Shown: positions 15,489 to 23,733 of the stretch, one piece after another
Position numbering within the stretch: the first letter of the stretch is position 1
How the letters are laid out: each line of letters starts with the position of its first letter
NCBI GenBank assembly: GCA_903911085.1
Contig: CAIWCC010000002.1
Coordinates: 1-33,691 of the forward strand
From: an uncultured Bacteroidales bacterium
GTDB lineage: Bacteria; Bacteroidota; Bacteroidia; Bacteroidales; Paludibacteraceae
DNA: 33,691 nucleotides
Reading direction: 5' to 3'
Notes under the pieces: model-generated
Told to the model about the DNA's origin: nothing
Databases searched by the model: none
The model's input: only the letters and a program-made list of their open reading frames with translations
Made by a program: the position numbers and the translations under genes

Positions 15489-17924
15489 TTATGTATGAAT
15501 AAACTTACAACATTTTACTGTTCCACCGACATTTACCCTTATGAAATAGACGGATGATTGACGTAAAAGTGTTTTATCAATTGGAAATGCCTGAATTCCT
15601 GCACTGTAAATGCCATTAGCAAATGTAGTAAGTTTTTTGCCAGACAAATCAAAAAGTTCTGCTTTTACATCTGACTGATATGGCAGATTGAAACGAACAA
15701 GCGCTTCACCATTGTTTTGGAAAGTATTGATAACCAAATCATTTTGTTTTGTTGAGTTTATTCCCGTGGCATCAATTAACACAAAGGCAACAGCATCAGC
15801 AATCACAAAACCTGTTGTGCCATTATTACTCACTGTGACAGTCGTTTTTTTACCTTGCGGCAGCGAATACGACCCTATTTCTACCCATACACCATCGTTT
15901 TTTGTCTGATTTACATATACAGTTGTATCCAGCGTTTCGTTTAGTAATTGGAATGGAACACTTGAACTGCGATTACTGCTAGCGATATGACGCACATATA
16001 TTTTGTAACGTCCATTCGATGGCAAATCAGGAGTATATTTCACCCATTTTAAACCTTTTTCAGCATTATTGTCGTGAAGATAATTAGCACCGTAGCATGC
16101 TTTTGAATAGGTACTTGGCACCCAAAAACCTTCAGTAACAACACTTAAAGTATCACTATTGTCAACAACCACAGCATTTGTGGGCAGAATAAATTCTTTT
16201 GGCACTCCTACCGAATCCTGAAGTTCTTGCAAATAATTTAGGTAGACACCTTTTGGCGTGGTGTTGTATTTTTTGCAAAGTGCAGCTGCATAGCCTGTTG
16301 CCACACCCATTTGCCCGCAAGTATTCATAACACGTGGACTGCCTAATGCAACATGTGACTGACTAATATCACGACCAGCCATCATCAAGTTCTCAATATC
16401 GGCCGAAATAAGCGAACGATAAGGTATAAACCATTTTGGAATAGTAGTAAACTGAGCTTCAGTTTGCCAATCGTAAACGGTATCTTTGACGTAGTGCAAG
16501 TCGATGGTTCTTGTTTCAAATCCAATAACATCGGGAAATTTTTTGGCAGTTCTGATGTCACTTTCAGTTATAATATAATCGCCAACAATTCGTCTCGATT
16601 CTCGTTTTCCCATTATATAACCCATCCAATAAATCTTACGTTTGGCATTAGCAGTTTTCTGTTTGGCTGTGTAAAACGAACCATAGGTTGCACGAAATAA
16701 ATGGTCACGAATGTGCTCGGCATCAAGAAATGGATCGAGTCCTATGCCATATTCCCACCACCAATCACCTGTAGTTGCGGAGTAAGTCTTTGATACTGGC
16801 ATTGCCCATGGCACAGCGGGAAAAGTAGAATTTACTGTATCAACTACACTATTCCACCAAACGGTACTTCCCATCATCTTATTGTCGGCAACAGCCGGGG
16901 CCAAGCTTTCGTTAAAAACTTCAGTTGCTTCACGGCCAATCATATAGCGTGCTCCAGCCCAAAAACCTATCCAACCATCACCGGTACAGTCGATAAATTG
17001 GTCAGCAATAAAACGTTTTTCTTCGCCGGTTTCAATATGTTTAGCATCAACTGATAAAATGCGGTTGCCTGATTTATTTACACCATAAGCACGCATATTG
17101 TAATATTGGGTAATATTTGACTCTTTATTTACAACTTTTTGTCTGCGGTCGGTAAATGTAAATACAGCATCGGTTCCAGACGATAAGCCATTAGCATTAA
17201 TTTCGCTCACAATCTTATAACCCACATCGCCAAGCGTGTGTACCCTAACATCGTTGCTGCAATTACCGCCTAAAACTGGTCTATCTTGAATTAATGCAAC
17301 TTTGGCACCCCCACGAGCAGCAGCCACAGCAGCAGCTGTACCGGCAATTCCACCTCCAACCACCACTACATCATATTTAGGCATTATTACGGGCAGCTTT
17401 CCATTTAGAGTCAGTTGGTTACGCCAAGTTGATAGTGCTGGTTCTTGATTGGTAGGTACTTCATTTGCATCAGTTGTGAGGTAAATAGCATCGCAACGCC
17501 CTTCAAAGCCTGTAAGGTCATGCAGCTTTAATGTTATTGAGTCCGTTTGCAAATTAATGCGACCGCCATATTGCCATCCCCAACCAGTTTTAGTCCCAAA
17601 AACAGTATCACATTTCACATCATTCAATAATAAATTAAATACTCCAGGTGCATTCCAGTTTCCTGGTACCCAGTTTTTTGTGCGCACCCACACATGGTAT
17701 TGACCACGAGTAGAAATTGCAGCACGAGTAACGGCATCAGCTACTGGCCAACCGTTACCATGTGCCAAAAGATATGGTGATCCCATCGAATGTACAAACT
17801 GCTGATCGACAACCCATCCGCCTTTTTGGCGAAAAGACTCAGCTTCAACCAATAACCCAACTGCACTACTAGTGGAGTTTATCATGTTGAGTAACATTAA
17901 AATAGCAAATAATTGTGTTTTCAT
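15489..17924 (-). CDS. secreted FAD-dependent oxidoreductase with T9SS sorting domain
   Basis: An 811-residue exported protein. A signal peptide (residues 1-21) is followed by a beta-sandwich carbohydrate-binding-like domain (about 24-155, from VEAESF). Then comes an FAD_oxidored-type flavoprotein core that starts with the Rossmann motif VVVVGGGIAGTAAAVAAA (about 185-202) and LGGNCSNDVR, with the second FAD contact in DCTGDGWIG. Residues about 595-725 look like a golvesin/xylan-lyase-type beta domain (FWVPSTYSKACYG, GRYKIYVRH, FVIADAVAFV). The last 75 residues are a Por secretion tail (LFDLSGKKL, VYFIRVNVGG), so the protein is probably sent across the outer membrane by type IX secretion. It follows GH127 by 21 bp in one operon. 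The substrate is unknown; a sugar or glycan end is inferred from the flanking binding domains. Confidence 0.85.
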   Translation of the reverse strand: MKTQLFAILMLLNMINSTSSAVGLLVEAESFRQKGGWVVDQQFVHSMGSPYLLAHGNGWPVADAVTRAAISTRGQYHVWVRTKNWVPGNWNAPGVFNLLLNDVKCDTVFGTKTGWGWQYGGRINLQTDSITLKLHDLTGFEGRCDAIYLTTDANEVPTNQEPALSTWRNQLTLNGKLPVIMPKYDVVVVGGGIAGTAAAVAAARGGAKVALIQDRPVLGGNCSNDVRVHTLGDVGYKIVSEINANGLSSGTDAVFTFTDRRQKVVNKESNITQYYNMRAYGVNKSGNRILSVDAKHIETGEEKRFIADQFIDCTGDGWIGFWAGARYMIGREATEVFNESLAPAVADNKMMGSTVWWNSVVDTVNSTFPAVPWAMPVSKTYSATTGDWWWEYGIGLDPFLDAEHIRDHLFRATYGSFYTAKQKTANAKRKIYWMGYIMGKRESRRIVGDYIITESDIRTAKKFPDVIGFETRTIDLHYVKDTVYDWQTEAQFTTIPKWFIPYRSLISADIENLMMAGRDISQSHVALGSPRVMNTCGQMGVATGYAAALCKKYNTTPKGVYLNYLQELQDSVGVPKEFILPTNAVVVDNSDTLSVVTEGFWVPSTYSKACYGANYLHDNNAEKGLKWVKYTPDLPSNGRYKIYVRHIASSNRSSSVPFQLLNETLDTTVYVNQTKNDGVWVEIGSYSLPQGKKTTVTVSNNGTTGFVIADAVAFVLIDATGINSTKQNDLVINTFQNNGEALVRFNLPYQSDVKAELFDLSGKKLTTFANGIYSAGIQAFPIDKTLLRQSSVYFIRVNVGGTVKCCKFIHT

Positions 17925-17945
17925 AAGTGAAATTTAAAAATCATT

Positions 17946-19823
17946 TTAATATTCATTTCTTATTGTAGCATATACCCCAAACGACTGACCTGTAATTTGA
18001 TAAAACGGCATCAGTTTGTAAGTAGTATCACCATTTTTAAGTGAGAAAGAAAGTTCGTTGCTGCTTTTTGTAATACCCGATAGAATTTCTTTTTGACTTC
18101 CTTTCAAAATAAGTTCACTTCCCGTTTCAAAAGCCAGCAAAACAGGACCATAGCTTAAAGCTATCACATTTTTATTATCACTCATACTTTGAATGCGGTA
18201 GTCGAAAACAAATTGCAATTCTACCTTATCGCCAGTTTTCCACTGCCGATCAATTTTTACATACGAAAGCGGTTTAATTGGAATTTGAATTGTTATACCA
18301 TTTACCAATATACGAGTCTTACTATTTGCCCACGAAGGAATAAAAAGGTTCAATGCAAAGTGCGTAGGACTATTTGCACGCACGCTTATTGTTGTTTTTT
18401 GGTCTTCTGGAAAATTATTGGTTTGTTCCAAAATCACCCCTTGTTCCTTCCAATTTACTTCCGAAGGCACAAAAAGGTTCACCCAAATAGAAGCATTGTT
18501 ATGAAAATAAACATTAGCATTGAGTTGAGTAAAAGCTTCAATACCAGTTCCATTACAACAGCGAAAATCATTCTCCTTCAAAAACTTCTTTGTACGGGGC
18601 GAGCTAAGTGGTAAATGATAAGTAACTGCACCATCTTCTTTGTTTTGTAATGCCAACACCGAGTTGTAAAACGTATTCATATAAGCATCGGCATATTGAG
18701 GATTGGCAGTCCAACGAAACAATGTTGCAGAAAGTTTCTGTGTATTATGCGACACGCACGATTCTGCAATTTCATCTGACAATGTAGCGCTTAAACCGTC
18801 AGCCTTGCCCCAATGTTCTGCTTTCATTGCTGTAGGTGTTGTTGGGTTTGGGCGCGGTCCACTACTCGACCCATTCACATAACAATGGTGGTGAAGCAAT
18901 ATCTCCCAGAAATTCACAGCAGCATCTCTGTACAACTTTTCGTGCGTATTTTCATATCGCTTTGCAAAACCATTCACCAACACCAGATGCGTATTGGAAT
19001 GTAATCCCGACAAAATATCAACGCCATTCGCCAAAGGCTTACTAAACCACTCTCTATCAAATATTTTAGCCAACTTCAAATGCTTCTCATTTTTAGAAAC
19101 GGAATACAAATTATGCAACACTTCGTTCATTGCGCCAGCCTCATTTCCTGGATTTGAATTAGGTGTATAAAGCATTTTTTCAATTTGTTCCGAACTCAAA
19201 TTTGCTAATCTTCCTTCCACAAAATCAGCCATATTCAAAACCAACTCATACGCTTTCTTGTTACCAGTCAAGGTATAGACATCAAGCAAGCCTTGCATTA
19301 CTTTATGATATGTATAATATGGCGCCCATACCCATTGACCTTTTTCCAATGCATCAAAATCTTTTTCTGGAAATGCACTCAGATACTTACCGCCCAACTT
19401 TTGTTGACATTCTGCAAGTGCCAGCACCATATAATCAATTCTGCGTTTAAGCAAAGTGTCACCAGTCTGAGCAATCTCCGACGCACAAGCCGACAAATAA
19501 TGTCCTGTAAAATGACCACGTAAACCAATTCCAGGATTTTCCCAACCATCCAATGGCTTTGCATCCGATTTTATTCCTGCATTTACCCTGAAGTTGTGCA
19601 ACAGCCTTTCAGCATCTAGTCTGTATAAATAACTTCGATTCAAATCTTCACGCTTCGAAATCCACGAATCTTTTAATTTTACTTCATTTAATGCAAATAC
19701 ACTCAAATCTTTATCTAATACCGAGCGTTCATTTTTTTGTGTATTTCCGGCCAAAACTGAGGTTGATACAAATGCTATAATAATGGTATTTATCCAGTTA
19801 TTAGCGTTTAAAATTCTAGTCAT
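17946..19823 (-). CDS. beta-L-arabinofuranosidase-type enzyme, GH127 (DUF1680)
   Basis: A 625-residue exported enzyme with a signal peptide ending near SVLAG. The core is an (alpha/alpha)6 barrel with the family stretches LDGWENPGIGLRGHFTGHYLSA, WAPYYTYHKVMQGLLD and GAMNEVLHNLY, followed by a beta-sandwich tail. The zinc/thiolate site of GH127 is complete: E354 and C356 in AESCVSHNTQKL, and C422-C423 in FRCCNGTGIE; this Glu and these Cys residues are the catalytic centre in the characterised Bifidobacterium enzyme. Expected reaction: release of L-arabinose from beta-1,2-linked or similar arabinofuranosides; related GH146 activity cannot be excluded. It is the first gene of a two-gene operon with the FAD oxidoreductase, behind its own promoter. 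Confidence 0.9.
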   Translation of the reverse strand: MTRILNANNWINTIIIAFVSTSVLAGNTQKNERSVLDKDLSVFALNEVKLKDSWISKREDLNRSYLYRLDAERLLHNFRVNAGIKSDAKPLDGWENPGIGLRGHFTGHYLSACASEIAQTGDTLLKRRIDYMVLALAECQQKLGGKYLSAFPEKDFDALEKGQWVWAPYYTYHKVMQGLLDVYTLTGNKKAYELVLNMADFVEGRLANLSSEQIEKMLYTPNSNPGNEAGAMNEVLHNLYSVSKNEKHLKLAKIFDREWFSKPLANGVDILSGLHSNTHLVLVNGFAKRYENTHEKLYRDAAVNFWEILLHHHCYVNGSSSGPRPNPTTPTAMKAEHWGKADGLSATLSDEIAESCVSHNTQKLSATLFRWTANPQYADAYMNTFYNSVLALQNKEDGAVTYHLPLSSPRTKKFLKENDFRCCNGTGIEAFTQLNANVYFHNNASIWVNLFVPSEVNWKEQGVILEQTNNFPEDQKTTISVRANSPTHFALNLFIPSWANSKTRILVNGITIQIPIKPLSYVKIDRQWKTGDKVELQFVFDYRIQSMSDNKNVIALSYGPVLLAFETGSELILKGSQKEILSGITKSSNELSFSLKNGDTTYKLMPFYQITGQSFGVYATIRNEY

Positions 19824-19873
19824 TATTAATACTACTTTTTATTGATGGTTTTAGTTTACAATTAATTACGATT

Positions 19874-19904
19874 CAAAAATAGTAAAATTTTCCTTATAAT
19901 CCAA
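19874..19904 (-). promoter_or_regulatory. Bacteroidetes-type promoter for the GH127 operon
   Basis: On the minus strand: TTG (19902-19904), 20 nt, TATTTTTG (19874-19881). The -7 box and its downstream bases (tactatttttga) are almost the same as in the AraC promoter. The leader to the ATG is about 45 nt. Confidence 0.7.
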
Positions 19905-20691
19905 CTTAAGTTTGAATTAAGTGAATATTTTGATGCGTAGTTAATTTTTTAAAGACTTGATGGAATGATTATCAGTTTTTTTTATCTGTCAAAACAGTGT
20001 AAATCCGCTTGTAACTTTTGAAGATGGTTATTTAAACCACACCTCCTCGTTTGCAACGAAGAATTTATGTTCAAGCATTTGCAACGCTACATTTCTACTA
20101 AAAACAAATTCAAACGAAGGGGAGAAAGATATGATTTAATGCTTTGTTGTAAACAGATAACCATTTATCCACTCGTTTGGAAACGAGAGGCAGAAAGGGA
20201 AGTTAATATATTAATTATCATCTCGAAATAACAGAAATCAGTCTCGTATTCTACAAAAAATTAACAACACATATTGAATCATTACTAATCCAAACTCCAA
20301 CCAACTTATTCCACCAACAAAAAAAATGCTTGACATTATTAATTTTTTTTGAAATAAATTAGCATATAAAATAAAATGTGTTTATCTTTGACGGGTTAAA
20401 AATAAACAATTATGACATTTATTTTATAGCAAAACTTAAATTCCTGTGCGACCAAAAGTGTAAAACTTTATACACATTACATACTTCAGATTATCAATAA
20501 TTTGAGTGATATTAGTTTGAATCAAAAGAAAACTAATAGGCTCAATAAAATACATTTCGTGTTCACACATTATTGCCGAATGACAATAAAGTCCGATATA
20601 CAAAAAAATGGAAATACCCGAACATCCATAAAAAAGTAGGGAGCGGATGCTGAAAGGCTTATGAGTAGGCAAAAAGAAAAAAAGTATTTTT
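19905..20691. other. gene-free gap with direct-repeat copy 1
   Basis: Bases 20046-20134 are copy 1 of a direct repeat shared with 21913-22002. A hairpin ctcgttt-gg-aaacgag lies at about 20172-20187. TATCTTTG at 20383-20390 is a good -7 box, but the nearest TTTG upstream is 31 nt away. If it is used, the Bor-like gene would have a leader of about 300 nt. No gene was recognised. Confidence 0.5.
20046..20134 (+). repeat. direct repeat, copy 1
   Basis: It shares with 21913-22002 the core acatttctactaaNaacaaatt caaacgaNgggNagaaag (about 40 bp, three differences), with a more diverged left part starting ctcgtt. The two copies lie about 1.87 kb apart in the same orientation, on either side of the lipoprotein cluster. 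Confidence 0.7.
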
Positions 20692-20985
20692 ATGAAAAAG
20701 AATTTTTTAAAATTAGCTTTTGTTATGGGAGTTTGCGTAATGATGACTTCATGTTACACAGTTACAGCTACAATTGGTAATGGTTCACAAACAGGTGAAC
20801 AAGTTGTTGGTCATAACCAATTCCTCATTGGAGGATTAGTACCAGTAGGAATCGCAAATGTCAAAGAAATGGCTGGCGGTGCCAAAGATTATCAAGTAAC
20901 AGTTACTCATACTTTTGTTGATGGATTACTTTCTGCAATTACAGGTGGTTTGTACACTCCAACCACAACAATTGTAAAAAAATAA
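20692..20985 (+). CDS. Bor-family lipoprotein
   Basis: A 97-residue lipoprotein with a leader ending MMTSC (lipobox, C21). The body matches the Bor family known from phage lambda: a histidine/phenylalanine strand (HNQFLIGGLVPVG), then AGGAKDYQVTVTHTFVDGLLSAITGGLYTPTTTIV, which aligns well by eye with the NGLLGFITLGIYTP end of lambda Bor. Bor is an outer-membrane lipoprotein associated with serum survival in E. coli lysogens; its role in Bacteroidota is not known. It is the first of three small same-strand genes. A hairpin between it and the next gene may reduce read-through. Confidence 0.82.
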   Translation: MKKNFLKLAFVMGVCVMMTSCYTVTATIGNGSQTGEQVVGHNQFLIGGLVPVGIANVKEMAGGAKDYQVTVTHTFVDGLLSAITGGLYTPTTTIVKK

Positions 20986-20999
20986 TTTATTTTTTTGGG

Positions 21000-21027
21000 G
21001 CGAATCAGAGCAATTATGATTCGCTCT
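21000..21027 (+). terminator. hairpin after the Bor-like gene
   Basis: gcgaatca (21000-21007) pairs with tgattcgc (21017-21024), followed by tctaatttt. The T run is weak, so it may attenuate rather than end transcription into the next two genes. Confidence 0.5.
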
Positions 21028-21056
21028 AATTTTCTAAAAATTGATCAACGAACAAC

Positions 21057-21248
21057 ATGAAATACTTTCTACTTTCAATATCTATCATTATAATTCTTTA
21101 TTCGAGCTATTTAGCAATCAAATGTGTTGAATTATTCAAAAGCTTGACTGAATACGGAAAAGGATATCTTGCTGGCAGTATAATTCTGCTAACAATTGGA
21201 GTTTCCCTATTTATATACTCGTTTAAAAAGATAAAAAAGACAAAATAA
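21057..21248 (+). CDS. small two-helix membrane protein, unknown
   Basis: Sixty-three residues with two hydrophobic helices (about 3-22 and 38-56) and a lysine-rich end (KKIKKTK), so a small inner-membrane protein with the C-terminus probably inside. It lies 71 bp after the Bor-like gene and 32 bp before the PEGA-SHOCT lipoprotein on the same strand. No family was recognised. It is accepted because of its operon-like spacing and typical membrane pattern. Confidence 0.55.
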   Translation: MKYFLLSISIIIILYSSYLAIKCVELFKSLTEYGKGYLAGSIILLTIGVSLFIYSFKKIKKTK

Positions 21249-21280
21249 GATTCTATTTTCTAATCACAAAAAAATGAATT

Positions 21281-21781
21281 ATGAATAAAAGCACAAAAGT
21301 TATCAGTTTTTCCTTGGCAGTAGTAATCTTTTTTACAAGCTGTTCAAGTTCAACAATGATTGTTAGCAATCCCGCTAATGCAAAACTATACGTGGATGGT
21401 GAAATGGTAGGTCAAACACCATATAGACATACAGATTCTAAAATCGTGGGTAGTACCACCGACATAAGAATTGAAAAAGAAGGGTACAAACCATTTTTAA
21501 CAGATATATCTAAAAATGAAGAAGCTGATATTGGTGCAATCATTGGCGGATTACTTGTTTGGGTACCTTATCTTTGGGCTTTGAAGTATAAATCTTCACA
21601 TACTTATAATTTACAGCCACTAGTAGCAGAGACTGAAACTCAACCAAATACTCCGAAAACACAAAATAGCAGTTCTAAAGTTGTAAAACTGCGAGAGTTA
21701 AAACAACTTCTTGACGAGAAAATTATTACAGCAGAAGAATTTGAAAAGGAAAAAGCTAAAATTCTAGAGATTAAAGAATAA
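21281..21781 (+). CDS. lipoprotein with PEGA and SHOCT domains
   Basis: A 166-residue lipoprotein with a leader ending FFTSC (C21) followed by Ser residues. Residues about 24-77 form a PEGA domain (VSNPANAKLYVDGEMVGQTP, then IRIEKEGYKPF), a small beta fold common in surface proteins. A glycine-rich hydrophobic segment follows at about 85-105 (IGAIIGGLLVWVPYLWALKY), perhaps membrane-associated. The last 30 residues (KLRELKQLLDEKIITAEEFEKEKAKIL) match the SHOCT oligomerisation motif. The function is unknown; envelope stress or surface assembly roles are possible. It is the last gene of the small cluster, with a strong terminator 300 bp downstream. Confidence 0.82.
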   Translation: MNKSTKVISFSLAVVIFFTSCSSSTMIVSNPANAKLYVDGEMVGQTPYRHTDSKIVGSTTDIRIEKEGYKPFLTDISKNEEADIGAIIGGLLVWVPYLWALKYKSSHTYNLQPLVAETETQPNTPKTQNSSSKVVKLRELKQLLDEKIITAEEFEKEKAKILEIKE

Positions 21782-21912
21782 ATCAAGAACTAGCCGAAGT
21801 TAAATAACGACCGACTAAAATCATAGGAGTTAAACCTCCTGTCCCCATTGATACATTGATTAGCTGAGCAAAGTTTGGCAATGTAGGGTGGGAACCAACG
21901 GTTCTTTCTCCC

Positions 21913-22002
21913 TCTCGTTGGGAAACGAGGGAAGAATTTTCAAACGTTTGTACCGTAACATTTCTACTAATAACAAATTCAAACGATGGGCAGAAAGAGG
22001 TT
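21913..22002 (+). repeat. direct repeat, copy 2
   Basis: Partner of 20046-20134. It begins with the hairpin ctcgttgggaaacgag and runs through the shared about 40-bp core. An open frame across it (21888-22076) is probably repeat sequence rather than a gene. Confidence 0.7.
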
Positions 22003-22086
22003 TTCTTGTCTCCAAAAAGTACAAATTAGTTCCTGATTTGAAATCAAATGGAGAACTCGATTTTTCGTTATGGTAAACATCTGTAA

Positions 22087-22126
22087 ACAAACATCTTCCT
22101 TTCATATCGAAGATGTTTGTTTTTTT
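22087..22126 (+). terminator. strong intrinsic terminator of the lipoprotein cluster
   Basis: acaaacatcttc (22087-22098) pairs perfectly with gaagatgtttgt (22109-22120), with a 10-nt loop, followed by six T. It separates the cluster from the convergent GH28 gene and may also stop minus-strand transcripts. Confidence 0.85.
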
Positions 22127-22233
22127 GATTTTCCTTTCTGTTAGAAATTTAAAGGATATGATTGTTTACATATTAAAAAAATAGAGGAACTAAACTAATT
22201 ACGGTTTAGTATTGAGCTATTTTTGTTAAGTTT

Positions 22234-23547
22234 CTATTTATTAATCACTTCCGAAGCCGACTTTCCATTTATGGTACAATTTTTAATTATGAGGTTTTCT
22301 ACATCTTTCATAGTAGCTTTAAATGTAGGTGATAATGTGTTGACATGAATATTTTCAAGAGTAATATTGCTTAATTTTGCGCATTTTGGTGGCATCACTG
22401 CCGAGAAATGGGCTACATTGCCCGAAACGTTTTTGATAGTAACATTCTTTACAATATGCCACGGATCGGGCTGACCTTTGTTGTCTTTGTATTGGTTCCA
22501 AGGTGCAATACCAATAATTGTATATTGTCCATCCACTTTTATATTCTTCAACTCAATATCTTCATAATGTTGTGGAGTGTCGGTTCTTAATTTTAAGCGA
22601 AGTAAAGTATTTTTATTAGAACCTTGCATATTGCAATTTTCTACTTTTATATGTCGCACCACTGTGGCTTCGCTGCCAAGGGTAAGTAGTCCGTTTCCAA
22701 GATTGAAAGTGCAATTGGAAATGCGTACACGTTCGGTTGGTGCACTGGCTTTATCGTCCATTGCATCCACTCCTTTGGTTCCTTTCATACAAATACAATC
22801 ATCATCCACCGAAATATAACATCCTGTAATATCCACATCCTGAGAGCTATCCACATCAATTCCATCGGTACTTGGTGCCCGAAGTGGTGTTTGAATATCC
22901 AGATTTTTCACCTTCACCCACCGACAACGATACATGTGGAAATTCCAAAAACCGGACCCTCTAAATCGTAATCCACTAACTGTTACATTTTTACAATCCT
23001 GAATAAATAAATTTTGTGGACGATAAACATCCAGATTTTTAGTCTTTTTATCAGCTTCAATTCGTCTCCAAAATTCATCCCAAAAAGGCTTTCCACCACC
23101 TTGAATAGTTCCTTCGCCAGTAATTTTGAGCCCATTAATTCCATAAGCATTTATCAATGCGGGACAAGTTTGTGGTTCAATATGCCCTTCCACTCGCTTG
23201 TCGATAGGCGGATAATCGGCAGTATTGATTGATCCTTTAATTACACCATCCTTGTCGATGCGCAAATCAACTCCTTGCTTCAAATACAAAGCTCCTGTTA
23301 GAAAAATACCCTTTGGCACAACAAGTGTACCACCACCAGTGGCATGTAACTGATCAATAGCTGCTTGTATAGTTTTAGTATTAAGCGTAATACTATCGCC
23401 AACTGCACCTGCATTGGTAATTAAAAGTTCCTTTGCAAAAGAACTATTACTGTAAAAAAGCATCAAAAACACTGGTAAAAAAACTTTTGAAAATATCTTG
23501 GAAATCAGTTTATCAACATTCATTTTGTTGGAATTTATAATCTGCAT
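22234..23547 (-). CDS. secreted GH28 family enzyme (polygalacturonase-like)
   Basis: A 437-residue exported right-handed beta-helix protein; inverting GH28 enzymes cut galacturonan or remove galacturonate from pectin. The leader is hydrophobic at about 17-36; ATG 23523 (Met9) would give a more normal signal peptide and is an alternative start. Family stretches: GAVGDSITLNTKTIQAAID near the N-terminus, GTIQGGGKPFWDEF, STDGIDVDSS (D228), and SVDDDCICMKG (D248-D250, the catalytic DD). RLKLRTD stands in place of RIK. The usual GHG is GNG here (N285), a change at a position normally His. The gene is 186 bp downstream of the sulfatase gene, so it may be the last gene of that transcript or separate. 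Exact specificity is uncertain. Confidence 0.87.
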   Translation of the reverse strand: MQIINSNKMNVDKLISKIFSKVFLPVFLMLFYSNSSFAKELLITNAGAVGDSITLNTKTIQAAIDQLHATGGGTLVVPKGIFLTGALYLKQGVDLRIDKDGVIKGSINTADYPPIDKRVEGHIEPQTCPALINAYGINGLKITGEGTIQGGGKPFWDEFWRRIEADKKTKNLDVYRPQNLFIQDCKNVTVSGLRFRGSGFWNFHMYRCRWVKVKNLDIQTPLRAPSTDGIDVDSSQDVDITGCYISVDDDCICMKGTKGVDAMDDKASAPTERVRISNCTFNLGNGLLTLGSEATVVRHIKVENCNMQGSNKNTLLRLKLRTDTPQHYEDIELKNIKVDGQYTIIGIAPWNQYKDNKGQPDPWHIVKNVTIKNVSGNVAHFSAVMPPKCAKLSNITLENIHVNTLSPTFKATMKDVENLIIKNCTINGKSASEVINK

Positions 23548-23733
23548 TTTTTAATTTTTTTATTAAACCTATTTTGATTAAAACACAAATTTGATTTTGG
23601 TTAATTCCTTTTATTACTTCAACTTTAATATTATATAATTCGGTCAGTATATAACCATCCCGCTGCTAATGGTTCCTAGTTCTACTGTCCTTAATTATTT
23701 TGAAGCTTAATCTTTAATTTGGACTACAAGCAT

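Noticed and set aside
21888-22076. Small basic protein gene
   Set aside because: Most of it is direct-repeat copy 2, copy 1 does not keep the frame, and there is no neighbour support.
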